A stretch of DNA of 64,000 nt from Stereum hirsutum FP-91666 SS1 (taxonomy: Eukaryota; Basidiomycota; Agaricomycetes; Russulales; Stereaceae), in assembly GCF_000264905.1 (NCBI RefSeq), contig NW_006763149.1, positions 590,212 to 654,211 of the forward strand, given 5' to 3'. Both the position numbers and the translations under genes were made by a program. Under the pieces are notes generated by a model that worked only from the letters and a program-made list of their open reading frames with translations, made no database searches and had not been told where the DNA came from. Shown piece by piece: positions 22,120-33,595 of this stretch; position 1 is the stretch's first letter, and each line of letters begins with the position of its first letter.

Positions 22120-22962
22120 ATTTATGTCTCCACATGTTTCGTCCTATCTCTGTAAATTAGTCCGATAAGGTCTATCGAATCGAACATTGACTGTGGGTTG
22201 TGCATGACCTCGTCCTGAACGATAACGAGACAGTCCTGTGAGATTACAATAGACACGGATTATTGAACAAAAGTATATGGTCTACGATTAGGTGGATAAA
22301 ATCAACAAGTGAATTATTCTCGCACAAGTGAGGGTTAGAAATGTACTGTCATAGAAGACACCTTGCAGTGGGCTACAAGTTTAAACAAGACACAAGAAAG
22401 CAGGTGAAAGCCAAAACAGTCTCGATTCTGACGATGGCCACAAGCGCGCGGCTGCTGATCAAGGGAAATAACGAGCGAAAAGCCGGGAGTAAGGACTAAG
22501 AGTTGGATCTCAACGTGCTTTTTGTCCTAGCGCATGGTCACTGTAGACGTTTGGAACTATGTTTGTGAACTTATGTAAAGTAGTCTTGTCAAGTATCTTC
22601 AACCAGACGACGGAGGTTTTTATGGATATACACGGTCGAAATATCTTTGTTTCTACATCGCCATATTGTCTTCATACAAACTCTATTTCAAAGAGAACAC
22701 TTCTTTAGACCTCCCCGCCAGTTAAGTCAATAGTGCGAAGTCGAAGTGCATCGACGATCTCGTCCTTTCCTATATCACGGACACCCACTTCGATTCGCGC
22801 TACCCTGTCCCGGAAAGCGCACTTTCGCCGATCGCACCGTCCGCAAGTGTCGATACGAGAATAAACGTGCTGTAGAGTTACCGTACCGAAAGAGAACAGA
22901 CGGTCAATCAGCCTGTAAGACGTACATATCTGTGCCAAAAACGGCGCACCTTAAGTTTACTT
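22120..22962. other. Intergenic
   Basis: About 840 bp between the HNH pseudogene and the ADE6 stop. No convincing gene. A minus-strand frame at 22705-22938 has a coding-like end (DALRLRTIDL) but no start, splice partner or family match. Confidence 0.5.
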
Positions 22963-25900
22963 CTAATTACACCACCTCCTCGCATTCTGGAACAACCTAA
23001 ACCAAGGCCCCGTCCCTTCCCATTGCTCCTCCATTCCCTTCGGCGCCCACGAATTGCTCGCCAACGCAACCACCCTCTCCGGATGCGGCATCAACGCCAA
23101 CACCCTCCCATCCCTCGTCTGCACACCCGCCACCGCACCCATCGAACCATTCGGGTTGAGCGGATACGTCTGCGTGACGTTCCCTTCTCCGTCGACGTAT
23201 TGCAGAGCAAGCAAGCCTTGGGATTCGGCGCGTCTGAGGCTGGGTTCACCGCCAGAATATACTGCACGGCCTTCACCGTGTGCGACAGCGACGGGAATTC
23301 GGGAGCCGATCATGTCGTGCAGGAAAGGCGAGGAGCGGGTAACGGCGTTGTCCGTGATCTGAACCATAGTCACCCTTGCCTCGAACCTCCCACTCCTGTT
23401 CTCTTTGTACTCTGGCCAGCCAGCTCCCTGAGCCTCAGGCTCGGAGTCCTCGCCAGCACCGTTCCCGATCAACTCCGTCAAGCCGCTGAAGAACTGGCAT
23501 CCGTTACACACGCCCAAAGCGAACGTATCTTTCCTCTCGAAGAAATCCTTGAACTCTTTCCGTGCGCCTTCGTGCAGCAGGACAGAGTTGGCCCAGCCTT
23601 TGCCGGCGCCGAGGACGTCACCGTAAGAAAACCCGCCGCAAGCCGCGAGACCAGCGAATCCTTGCAGACTGAGAGGTTCGCGGGAAGAAGTGGCAGAGGG
23701 GAACATGTCAGACATGTGAACATCGATAGCGTCGAACCCCGCTGCGTGGAACGCCCAGGCCATCTCCTGGTGTCCGTTGACACCCTGTTCCCTCAATATC
23801 GCGACCTTCGGACGACGCGTCAATGGCTTCGAGAGCAGAGGATCGTACTGGAACGTAAGGTCGTATGAGACTTTTGGAAGTGTGGGCGATGAAGAGGAGA
23901 TCAAGTTGAATTCTTCCGTGGCACAGGCGGGATCGTCTCGGAGGGATTGCATCTTGTATGATGTGGATGCCCAGGTTTCTTGAAGCGCAGAACGGGTAAA
24001 GGAGAAGATAGTGGTGCCTCCGTGGATGATGTCGATGGACTGGTCGGAGGAGGGGTTGACGCTTCCGACGACATGAACGGAGGTAGATGGGAATCCTTCA
24101 CGAGAGAACGCAGCGAGGAGATACTGCACGTTCGACTTCGCGACCTGCACCACCGCGCCCAACTCCTCGGTGAACAATGCTGCGACAGGGTCTTTACCTG
24201 ACACTCCCAACGCGTCCAGGTTGATCCTCAGCCCGACCCTCCCCGCAAACGCCATCTCGGCGAGCGTGGTGAACAACCCTCCGTCCGAGCGATCGTGGTA
24301 TGCCAGTACTGAATCTGGATTCGTCTCCCTCACCCTCTGCGTCCCCTCGAAGAACGCCCTCACTACCTTCGCATCCTCCACATCGGGCGCCTCCTCCCCA
24401 ATCTCCCTGAACACCTGCGCCAGCGCCGATCCTCCCAACCTCGTCTTCCCACCCGCCAAATCAAAGAATACTAACACCGTCTCCTCCCCAACTTCTTCAT
24501 CCGTCCTCAACTCCGGCGTCCAGGTCTTCCTCACATCTGCAACCCTCCCAAATGCAGTGACAATAAGCGACAATGGAGCCGTCACGTTCCTGTCGCTCCC
24601 ATCCTTCTCGTTCATCCACCGCATACTCATCGACATCGAGTCTTTTCCTACCGGGATCCCGACACCCAAGGCAGGACACAACTCCTCTCCCACAGCCCTC
24701 ACAGCTTCATACAACCCAACTCCCTCCCCTTGCACCCCCGCCGCACACATCCAATTCGCACTCAACTTGACCCTCTCCAGCTCTCCACTCCCGATATAGG
24801 CCGCCGCAAGATTGGTTAAACTCTCGCAGACGGCGATGCGCGCGCTCGCGGCTGGGGAGAGGAGTGCGAGGGGTGTACGTTCGCCCATGGACATTGCTTC
24901 GCCGAAAGGGAGGGTGAAGGAGTAGGAGGATCGCGTTACGGCTACGTCGGAGACGGGGGTCTGGTAGGCTCCGACCATTTGGTCCCTGGTGACGAGGCCG
25001 GTGATGGAGCGGTCGCCGATTGTGATGAGGAAGGATTTGGACGCGACGGAGGGAAGGCTGAAGACGCGACGGGTTGCTTCTTCGAGGATTGCGGTGAGCC
25101 CGCCAGTCAAGGAGGAAGGAATGTATTTGGAAAGGGAGGTATCGAAGGGGACGGTTTTGAGTTTGCGAGTAACGTCGTTACGAACCATACGAGGCGGTTT
25201 ACCGAAGAGAGTCGACATCTTCAGGTTAATGACATCTTGTCCGAGTAGCCTATCCGTGACGACCAGCTCCTCTACCTCTGTCGCCTCACCCACGACTCCG
25301 AACAACGCCCTCTCCCGCTCCGCTATCGCCCTGAACACATCTTCGCCTCCTTCACCCGGCCCCACTGCGAGGACATACCTCTCCTGACTCTCATTGCACC
25401 AAATCTCCATTGGACTCAGCCCTCCATCCGCCACCGGAACATCCCTGATCTCGAACCTCGCTCCCAACCCCGAATCATGCACCAATTCCGGCAGAGCGTT
25501 GCTCAGACCCCCAGCTCCGACGTCGTGGATAGACTGGATAGGGTTCAAAGGCCCGAGATCGACGCAAGCATCGATGACCATCTGGGCCCGTCTCTGCATC
25601 TCCGCGTTATCCCTCTGCACGCTCGCAAAATCCAACTCTGCAGACCCCGCACCTCCGAGCGCACGAGATGACGCAGCACCGCCTCCGAGACCGATGAGCA
25701 TCCCAGGACCACCGAGGACGATGATCTTGGCTCCGGGTGTGATCTTTTCTTTGTGCGCAAACTGAGGACGAACATTACCCAACCCACCTGCGATCATGAT
25801 CGGCTTATGATACCCTCTAACCTCACCTCCTTCTCCTCCCTCGGCCTTGCCCACCCTCTCACAAAAAGTCCTAAAATAGCCCCCAAGCGCCGGCCTCCCA

Positions 25901-27102
25901 AACTCATTATTAAACGCGCTTCCTCCCAACGGGGCATCCTTCATGATATCCAACGCACTCGCAATATGTCCCGGCTTCCCAAAATCCTCCTCCCAAGGCT
26001 GCTCGTATCCAGGTATCATCAGGTTCGACACTGAAAAGCCCGCGAGACCGGCTTTGGGATGCGAGCCCCGGCCAACAGCACCTTCGTCGCGAATTTCGCC
26101 GCCAGAGCCAGTCGCGGCACCGGGGTAGGGAGAGACGGCAGTAGGGTGGTTATGGGTTTCTACCTTGATGAGAATGGGCATTTCTTCGTCTACCGTCCCG
26201 TAGAGCTTCAGGCCTCCCTCGGCGATGGTGGTAGTAAGACGGGGAGCGACGTGTCCCTCGAAAACGGCGGCGTTGTCGGAGTAGGCGGATATGGTGCCCT
26301 TGGGGTTGAGTTTTTCTGTGTTACGGATCATGGAGAAAAGGGAAGAAGGTTGAGATTTAGAGTCGAGGGTCCAGGACGCATTGAAGATTTTGTGACGACA
26401 ATGTTCGGAGTTGACTTGCGCGAACATGAAGAGCTCGGCGTCGGTCGGATCGCGGGACATTCCTCCGTATGCCGCGACGAGGTAGTCGATTTCATCAGGT
26501 GCGAGGGCGAGTCCTAACTCTTGATTCGCTTGCGAGAGGCGGTCTTTCGGGGAGGAGTCCAGGGAGACATGGACGAGGGGAGCGGGAGAGCGATGACGGA
26601 AAATGTCGGCTTCAGCGGGGAGTGAAAGTTGGGCGATTTGGGTCATACGGTCATGTATACATGGACCGAAGGAGGTGAGGTCAGAGGATGAGAGAGGCTT
26701 GGAGTCTTTGAGGGTCACGACGTAGGCTATGCCGCGCTCCAACCTCTCGATGTGCGTCTTCAGGTTGCAAAGTGCAGCGATGTCAGTCGCCTTGCTAGAC
26801 CACGGCGAGATTGAGCCTGGACGAGGAACGACATAGATGACATTTCCGGAAGGATTCTGCAAAGACTCGACGGTTCCAGGAAGCTGGAGGTTGTCGCCGT
26901 ATGCAAGGAGACGGTCAAGGACAGGACGGATAGGAGAGGTAGGGTTGGAGAGACCGGATTCGGCTTGGACGGAGGTGGGGCTAACAAGGTGTATCCAGAC
27001 TACGTCTACTGACTGAACAGATGGATTGGCACGTTGAAGATTGGAGAGAAGAATGTCGCGCCTTGTGGCGGACAGGACAGATGATCCCGGAAGGACGAGC
27101 AT
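22963..27102 (-). CDS. ADE6: Phosphoribosylformylglycinamidine synthase (FGAM synthase)
   Basis: Intronless gene for a 1379-aa large PurL-type enzyme. It converts FGAR, glutamine and ATP to FGAM in de novo purine synthesis, in the cytosol. ATG 27102 (MLVLPGSSVLS) matches the usual N terminus of fungal FGAM synthases. The 11 codons before it begin with GTG and were excluded. Visible features are the FGAM synthase N-terminal domain with VNSEHCRHKIFN, the ATP-binding/synthase core with VETHNHPTAVSPYPGAATGSGG and DVGAGGLSNALPELV, and a C-terminal class I glutamine amidotransferase domain. That domain shows GGFSYGDVLGAGKGWA, the Cys nucleophile in GVCNGCQF, and the His/Glu pair in MPHPERV. Length is normal for eukaryotic enzymes. 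Confidence 0.97.
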   Translation of the reverse strand: MLVLPGSSVLSATRRDILLSNLQRANPSVQSVDVVWIHLVSPTSVQAESGLSNPTSPIRPVLDRLLAYGDNLQLPGTVESLQNPSGNVIYVVPRPGSISPWSSKATDIAALCNLKTHIERLERGIAYVVTLKDSKPLSSSDLTSFGPCIHDRMTQIAQLSLPAEADIFRHRSPAPLVHVSLDSSPKDRLSQANQELGLALAPDEIDYLVAAYGGMSRDPTDAELFMFAQVNSEHCRHKIFNASWTLDSKSQPSSLFSMIRNTEKLNPKGTISAYSDNAAVFEGHVAPRLTTTIAEGGLKLYGTVDEEMPILIKVETHNHPTAVSPYPGAATGSGGEIRDEGAVGRGSHPKAGLAGFSVSNLMIPGYEQPWEEDFGKPGHIASALDIMKDAPLGGSAFNNEFGRPALGGYFRTFCERVGKAEGGEGGEVRGYHKPIMIAGGLGNVRPQFAHKEKITPGAKIIVLGGPGMLIGLGGGAASSRALGGAGSAELDFASVQRDNAEMQRRAQMVIDACVDLGPLNPIQSIHDVGAGGLSNALPELVHDSGLGARFEIRDVPVADGGLSPMEIWCNESQERYVLAVGPGEGGEDVFRAIAERERALFGVVGEATEVEELVVTDRLLGQDVINLKMSTLFGKPPRMVRNDVTRKLKTVPFDTSLSKYIPSSLTGGLTAILEEATRRVFSLPSVASKSFLITIGDRSITGLVTRDQMVGAYQTPVSDVAVTRSSYSFTLPFGEAMSMGERTPLALLSPAASARIAVCESLTNLAAAYIGSGELERVKLSANWMCAAGVQGEGVGLYEAVRAVGEELCPALGVGIPVGKDSMSMSMRWMNEKDGSDRNVTAPLSLIVTAFGRVADVRKTWTPELRTDEEVGEETVLVFFDLAGGKTRLGGSALAQVFREIGEEAPDVEDAKVVRAFFEGTQRVRETNPDSVLAYHDRSDGGLFTTLAEMAFAGRVGLRINLDALGVSGKDPVAALFTEELGAVVQVAKSNVQYLLAAFSREGFPSTSVHVVGSVNPSSDQSIDIIHGGTTIFSFTRSALQETWASTSYKMQSLRDDPACATEEFNLISSSSPTLPKVSYDLTFQYDPLLSKPLTRRPKVAILREQGVNGHQEMAWAFHAAGFDAIDVHMSDMFPSATSSREPLSLQGFAGLAACGGFSYGDVLGAGKGWANSVLLHEGARKEFKDFFERKDTFALGVCNGCQFFSGLTELIGNGAGEDSEPEAQGAGWPEYKENRSGRFEARVTMVQITDNAVTRSSPFLHDMIGSRIPVAVAHGEGRAVYSGGEPSLRRAESQGLLALQYVDGEGNVTQTYPLNPNGSMGAVAGVQTRDGRVLALMPHPERVVALASNSWAPKGMEEQWEGTGPWFRLFQNARRWCN

Positions 27103-27833
27103 CGTTGCCTGTAGGTTGATTGATGTGGCAACCACAGTTTTCAGGATGAGTATGCGGCTAAGCGTATCTGAAGTGCTGATTCAGATATCAGGCGTCACGT
27201 ACCTTGGTTCGCGAGATATACACAGATATAAGTTCGATGGGTTAGAACAAGTTGTTCTATGGTAGGAAAAGTGCCACACGAATTGGACGTCCGAGATCAG
27301 ATTAGCATCCAAGTCAAAAACCACCTGACGGTGAACGCACCTACAGCGCAGATATAATCCGCTATCTACAATTTGTACAATGTTTCAAGCTCTGAGCATA
27401 GAGATCCTAAACAATCGAGCACCCACTGTCAGTGCATAATAGACGAAACACGATATAGCAAGTCTGGCAAGGCGCACCGGTGCTAGAAGCCCACAAGTCT
27501 GCTAGAGAGATGGATAAGTCGTTCCATACCAGTATGAAAGACAAAGTGAGGAAGAGTAAGAGAAGGGGTACAGACCAAGAGCGTTATGGGTCGAGTCAAG
27601 TCCCGAGAGTAGAAAATCTTTGTGCAGATCTTCGACGAGACCCTAACCTTGAAACGAGGTTTGCTTCTGTGTGACGTTTGTGGCGGCCTCAAACATTTTA
27701 AACAACTTAAACATTGATTACTGCAGAGCAAGAGAACGAGACAGGAGTACATAAGAGCGCAACATTGTATCATGCATCCGAGCTGAGTGAGTAATTAGAA
27801 GAAAAGAACAAACGCCAGGATACACATCAAACT
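27103..27833. other. Intergenic (ADE6 promoter, HNH D 3' flank)
   Basis: About 730 bp holding the ADE6 promoter on its left and the 3' flank of long HNH D on its right. No gene, RNA or repeat recognised. Confidence 0.5.
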
Positions 27834-29512
27834 TCAGTACTCGTCCCTCGAGACGCCCAACGCGCTGAAGCGGTGTTCACCCAACCGTTTAGCGAAGTCG
27901 GGTTGCCAGTCCTCCCAATCTCCATCAGGGACTTCCGCAGGCTCCTCGTCATAATCCGTAGGTGCTGAAGTCGGTTTTACAGACGGAGAAAGTAAGTCGA
28001 TGAAGGAGTCATCTAGACCGCCAACGTCGACAGATCGCGAATCAACGGCCCATTTGTCGATGTCTTGAGGCTCGTAGGGAGCGAGAGCGGCCGGGCGATC
28101 ATCTTCGTCTTCCGATTCCTCGTCGGACTGGTCTTCTTCAGAGACGAGCTCAGCCTCAGCAGACTGGGATCTACTTGAACTAAAGCAGAGAGACGGCTGG
28201 TTGTTGGTATACGACACCTCCGAGGGGATCCCGGCAGGTCGACGATAGCCTGATGGAGCACCGGTCGAATAGCCTGCGCCGGGGCTGCCTCCCGCACTCG
28301 GCGAAGTCGAGCTGCCGTCGGTTGACGGAGACGGCCCAGGCGACCCAGGGTGATCGTTGCTGTCGCCCTCAGCGTCCGGTTGGGGAGGGGGGGACCTTGC
28401 GCGGGCCTTGGCGAGATTATCTTTCTTGATAATAGTGTTCCAACGCTGGACGATATTGCTCGCCATCTGCATCATGCCCCAATGTCGATCCGAAACGAAA
28501 TCTTCTTCGTTCATATTGCCGAAATCTTTGACAGCTTTCCATATGACGGCGTAAGGATGGGCTAGAGAGTGAATCTCCGGATAGTCGTCAAAGTTCGGCG
28601 GGCGGAAAAAGTCGCAGACGTTGGGCACGAGTTCCTTATACTCTTTGCCAGGTTCGAATCGGCGTCGAATCAGGGGTACTGTCTTGCTACGTTTGCCGAC
28701 AGGGATAAACTTGTAGCGATGTAAAGCGAGGTTCAGATCCCCTTTCTGAGATGCCAGCATGAGAAATTGGTGAGTATCACTATTCTGGAATGTATAAGGC
28801 CCACCCATACCGAGTTCAACCACGGCACGGCCTTTCCCGCTTCCTTAGGGTTGCCTACATGCTCATCAAGTCGCAAAAATATCTTCCTCATTATATCATT
28901 ATGAGGAAGAATGCACAGATCGTGACCGTCGAAAGACGCGTGCCAGTCGGCGCGGACTGGAAAGTAAAAAGGAAGATCGTCAGGTCTCGAAGACAACTGT
29001 CGACAGGACGAGAATTACTGACGAGGAATAATGTTCTGAGGGCAGTCCAGGTTCAAGTCTCCTATGTTAAGCCCCCATGCTCTCTCGATATTGCGATTCT
29101 ATTTTAATAGCTCAGCGAATGCACGAATTGATGAACGGGTCGAACGCACCTCTTCCGGACCTGTCGACTGAGAAATCAGATGGGCACCTTGGACGCCGCA
29201 CCACTGAGTCATCCCATCCTCGTCTTTCCAAGGGGCCAGGGTCAACGCGCACCAGCGATGAACGTCGGAAGTTTTGACGTTGACTTTCGAGGATTTGTCG
29301 ACAAGGGGAATCATTTTGTTCATGACGTCGGCGTAGGAAGATGTGGATTTGTGTGATTTACGATTCAGTGAAGGGTTGTAGCTGGCGTTGTCCCAGATAT
29401 CAACCTTCTTGGTGTTGAATGTATTGCCGTCGTCGACCTCTACAGGGTACTTGACGTTGAGTGACGCGAGGCGGGAGTGACGCGAAGAAGCAATAGATCG
29501 AGAATCAGCCAT
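27834..29512 (-). CDS. HNH-nuclease-like protein, long type (module D)
   Basis: Predicted 498 aa from exons 29512-29150, 29098-29023 (76 nt), 28956-28811 (146 nt) and 28745-27834. HNH core: His111 (QGAHLIS), Asn143 (QNIIP), His152 (DWHASFDGHD). The second motif is HSLAHPYAVIWKA. The tail is Pro/Ser/Gly-rich, then strongly acidic (SDEESEDEDD), and ends with diverged versions of the two Trp motifs (DIDKWAVDS and DGDWEDWQPDF) plus about 20 further residues. It is closer to module E than to A-C in the HPY and Trp-motif regions. Head-to-head with short HNH D. Nuclease function is family inference; there is no signal peptide. Confidence 0.85.
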
Positions 29513-30236
29513 GGTGGTACGAAGTAAGGAGAGGATAGGATCACAGGATCAAGGAAGAGCTTATTTGTATCTTACCGTGGTTATTGTTCTCAATGCGAGT
29601 CAGAGACGGACAATGGCGACAGCCACGCACAAGACACGCAGCATAATCGATGTTGAACATTCGGCTCCGGGCTGCTTCGATACGGCCTTCGGGGTTTGAA
29701 ACCCACGTGGGAAGAACCCGAATCTTGCCGTTCTTTCCCAAGCTATACCCGATTGGGGGCGTTCTTTAGGACCACCCAAATACGCGTTAGAATGCCGTCA
29801 GCGATCGCAGCCTCCAGAGCTGCCCCTTGAAGCACAAAATACCATTACCAAAATTTAAAGGCAGGTTCACCAAACTCATCTTGGTTTCTCTCAAAATTGC
29901 CGGAAGTTTAGCCAGAGTTTAGCCCTTTCGTGGGGACGCCGTGGCGGAGGATTGATGCCTCATAGAAAGGCGTTCCTGTGGAAAATGAGAAGGAAGACGT
30001 CCTTTTCTCACGCTACTATGACTCGTATGTGGACGCTGCATTATCGATGGGCTGATAAGCGTCCTTTGACACGGTACTTTGTTATAGCGACACGTTTTCA
30101 AATTGTTCGCGTCCGGCGTTGATTTGAAAGGGATAACGATGACTATATATTGGAGAACGTTCGTGTCAGTTTCGTTCGACTTCTTTTCCTTTCCATCCCC
30201 CACCAACACCTCTGTGCTCCTTATCTCTGATTAGGC
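29513..30236. promoter_or_regulatory. Divergent promoter of HNH module D
   Basis: 724 bp between start codons. It contains CACGTG at 29704-29709 and a TATA box, CTATATATTG, around 30143-30152, about 85-95 nt upstream of the short gene. Confidence 0.5.
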
Positions 30237-31544
30237 ATGGCGACCTACAATGTTCCACCGCCTCCCATCTATCGAGGCGTGACCAAAAAAGAAGTACTCC
30301 CTTATGAAACCCCTCACGAAAGCATTCAACCGCAGACACACATGAATTCGGCTGCGATATCCCGCCTCGAACAGCGAGCTGGGCTTGACGCCAACATATG
30401 CCTTATTACTCTGGAGTCACATGGCGCCTCTATCGATCGCGCACACATTGTCGACAGAGCCAACCTTCCAAAGGCGGAGGTCAGTGTTTATCTGCATCCC
30501 AGTTTGATCGTCACTCATAGGCCGCATTTGAAACGCCCAAGGTTTTACACCTCGAATATATCTTTGGACTCCCGCCTGACGAATTCCACTCAGACTCCTC
30601 GTTCAACGTCGTCTATTGTGAGTGCATCTGTTATGGCGCCGTCACTCGCGCACACTATTATTCATTATGTGGCAGTAAGACGAGATATACATGTCATGTT
30701 GGACCAGTTTGGTTGCGCGATATTACCAAGTCTGAAGATTATGGAAGCGATTCATGAATACTTCAAGGGCATCATCGACGAAAGGAAGCAGGTAGAGACC
30801 TCCGAAAAGGCGAAGAAATCCAAAAAGAAGGGCACCAAAGAAGCTGAACCCACGCCATTCAAGAACTGGAAAGAGGTACGTCGGATCGGTTATGTGAGCT
30901 GAGATCATCCGCACGACAACACCCCCTTTGCGCAGCACGACTTTGTTAAGAACGTGGAGAGGTTTCAGTATTACTTCATCCCTCTCCTCTGCACTCAGAA
31001 CTTCGGCGTAGTCATCGATCGCGCAAACGAGGCCTACTTCGATGGGAAGAATTTCCCCGTGCTCTCTTCGTGGATTAATCCGTTGACCGCGATTTGGAAC
31101 GCCGGACCCAAAATCGATGCGCTCGACAAGAGCTCTCGGTTTTCTCTGCTCTTGCTGGGCTGGCCGACGGTGCAACTTGTGACGAAGGCGTACGAGATAT
31201 GGAGGCTCTGGAAATCTGTGTCCCTTCCACAGGAGTACGTTCCCCAACCGCCGAAGTCTATATTGGCCTCGTCTCCGACGCGTGAGTCCGGGCCATCGAA
31301 ATCCCAGGCGAAGCCCCAAACAAGGTCACAGATATCGATCCCTTCGAAGACCGCAGACGACGCGCAGGCTGGTCCGTCCAGGGGTGTTGGTAGGCCGAGA
31401 CCCGTCACTCGTTCCTCTCGATCTGTCAACAGTGCGATGGCTAGCCTTAATCTCAAGGACGGTGGAGACGCGGCAAGTCAGAAGAGCAGGGGCAGCGGTA
31501 CGAGCAAGAAGGGAAAGGGGAAAGCCCGTGCTGACGATGAATAA
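30237..31544 (+). CDS. HNH-nuclease-like protein, short type (module D)
   Basis: Predicted 375 aa from exons 30237-30479, 30542-30617 (76 nt), 30676-30875 (200 nt) and 30936-31544. HNH core: His70 (RAHIVD), Asn103 (FNVVY), His112 (DIHVMLDQFG). Exon 3 is longer than in A-C because of a Lys/Glu-rich insertion (KAKKSKKKG). The second motif has Asn for His: SSWINPLTAIWNA. The tail contains GVGRPRP, an AT-hook-like sequence, and a Lys/Gly-rich end (KKGKGKARADDE). Exon 2 was located by the conserved 76-nt length and the YIFGLP motif, using acceptor AG at 30540-30541. Start ATG 30237 follows a TATA box. Function is family inference. Confidence 0.82.
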
Positions 31545-32019
31545 GAGGAGGCGACCCGAGACCACGATTTGTTTGATGTATTGTATGATAGTGGAAGTGC
31601 CAGAGACTACCGTTACGCCTCTTTCGTGTTTGCTTAGCGTGTAAATATTACTCCCATACTGTGTTGTTATATGGATCCGAGTGTTGTTTCTGTGTCTCAT
31701 CTTCGGTAGCGTCTTGATCACAGCAATTGCTTGTGTGTGAAGGGTCGTCGAACTGCGAAGATCGTGGTCGCCCCATCAGGTCGAGGTCACGACCTCCAAA
31801 AGATCAATTACTAGCTTAGTAATATGAAAGCGACCTGCTCCAGTGAAGACAGCTTCAATCTCATTCCATTCTCGTGGACGTCGGTGTAGCTCAGTAGCAG
31901 GAACCTTACCCCTACCAAGTATCGCCACCTCCTATACTGCCATGCGGCGGGCGATGATCAAGTGAATTTGTACCACATCAGCACTTGATAGTCTCCGTAC
32001 TAGCGACTCACAGCACCAT
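31545..32019. other. Intergenic
   Basis: About 475 bp after short HNH D. A tRNA-like GTGTAGCTCAGT near 31872 lacks the rest of a tRNA. Nothing else seen. Confidence 0.5.
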
Positions 32020-32391
32020 CTAGAGCTTCGGAACGGCAAAACGCACCACCAGTCCCAAGAATCCCTCTCCAAATTTTGTGCTTCCTAGATTTCGTGTTTC
32101 TACGCGGGTATATTTAGCGCCAGGAAAGGCATGATTCGAAGGAGAACGGGAACGCACCTCTTCCGACCCTATTGATGGAGGAATAACATCAGCGCCCTCG
32201 ACGCCAGACCACTGGGTCACTCTATTTGGGGGTGTAGCCATCGCGAATGCGGCAGGTATCGATGAGGAAAGAGTAGTTGAGTTCTGCGTACACTTCGTCT
32301 CTGTAACGTTAGAATGACCTTTAGGAGGAGCGAGTGCGATAGAGATCATGACCGAGTGTCGTGCTGAGCTGGGCATAGTCAGGCTTGACAC
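32020..32391 (-). pseudogene. Relic of exon 1 of a long-type HNH gene
   Basis: The segment around 32222-32158 reads VTQWSGVEGADVIPPSIGSEE on the minus strand. This aligns with the end of exon 1 of long HNH D (MTQWCGVQGAHLISQSTGPEE). The start of the following intron (gtgcgttc) is also conserved. The catalytic His of AHLI is Asp here. No exon 2, 3 or 4 can be found to the left, and the sequence before it lacks the conserved RWCALT block. This is a decayed fragment, most likely of a module D-like gene. Confidence 0.65.
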
Positions 32392-33595
32392 GGGAGATAA
32401 ACAGGAACAAAGCTGTTACGTGATTATTGTGGCGTTTCAACGCGTATATTGTGGCGCTCTGTCTACGGCTTCGAACCAAACTCTGGATAGTGAGTTCAGA
32501 CGGATGGCGAAAATAGAGGCCTGTGTAAAAGATTGCTGACAAGGATGAGTGGTTATCTTGGGTATGAAGAGCGTCTTCGGAGGCGAAGGCATATGCGATT
32601 ATCGACCAAGCTTCGAATCCCCCAAGAGGTTCGGGGGCGGTAAGTATTACAAGTTAACCTACCGCTCTGCTCACCGTATACTCATAAGCTCCAATGCCCA
32701 GCGTACCTCTACCAACTGACATGGAAGTGCTCAAGCTCAGAACTCGTCTAATGGACCTTCTTTTTCCTTCCGGACAACCGTATGTTTTTACTGTCTCCGA
32801 AAGCGTATCATTCACCTAGTAAACTCCTTGTCAAAGGAGAAGTAGCTCGAGGATCAATTCCTGCGGAAGTGTGATAGATGCCACCTGAAGAAATGGTCGT
32901 TCTGGTTTGGAACGCGATGAGCGTTCAAGTTGAGCGCCGTGGAAACGGGTCGTCGACGTTGTCGGACGAGGTCGGACGCGACGCGACCGGCTGCTTATTT
33001 TCTCAACCCTCTGCGTTTGTACGTCCATGAAGATTCATGCTCGCTATCTCTTACAACCTATCTCATACTTGTCGCATACATATCAACCTGTCTAGCTACT
33101 CGCCATAGTCAAGCAAATACTACTGCCTTCTCAGTCATGAAAACAACATCCACTCAATGAGCATATCTAGCTATGTACGGCTCTTCGATCTCGTTCTCGT
33201 CTACATACGCTTCGCGAAGGCTATCGCAGACCCTGCTCTCTTCGTTCTCATCTCGTCATGGTGAAGATATTCTCTCCGAGATGTTCAACGAACTCAATTT
33301 TCCTCGCACCGAGCGAACCAACCCATTGCATCCTGGTTAGCAGCGACCATCCGAAGGAATAACAAAACGACAACAGCTATCAAAACACGATGGCCAAAGT
33401 TAAAATAGGAATATAATCCCCAAGCTTGCTCGGTGCTCGTTGCCTATCAGGCACATAAGTTAGATATTTAGGCTCCAAGGTGCGTCTCTCTACGTCTCTT
33501 CCCTCTCCTATCCCTTCCTCGAAGCGCGCGTCCGAAGTCTCGGCATCCATCCATACCTACCATAGCTCTTACAACGGAATATTCTCCTTGTTGTT
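32392..33595. other. Gap, no gene supported
   Basis: About 1.2 kb without a convincing reading frame on either strand. Part is 3' flank of the 33596-34520 gene. No terminal repeats or RNA gene seen. Confidence 0.45.

Noticed and set aside
22705..22938. Minus-strand frame with a coding-like end, as a possible extra exon of ADE6
   Set aside because: ADE6 already ends at the position typical of FGAM synthases (FQNARRWCN, stop). The frame has no acceptor or start connecting it to a gene.
23023..26678. Numerous plus-strand frames of up to 281 codons opposite ADE6
   Set aside because: They mirror the GC-rich ADE6 coding sequence and have no motifs. The minus strand encodes a complete 1379-residue enzyme.
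31870..31945. tRNA-like sequence (GTGTAGCTCAGT)
   Set aside because: It resembles a tRNA D-arm/A box, but no anticodon arm, B box (GGTTCGANTCC) or matching acceptor stem follows.
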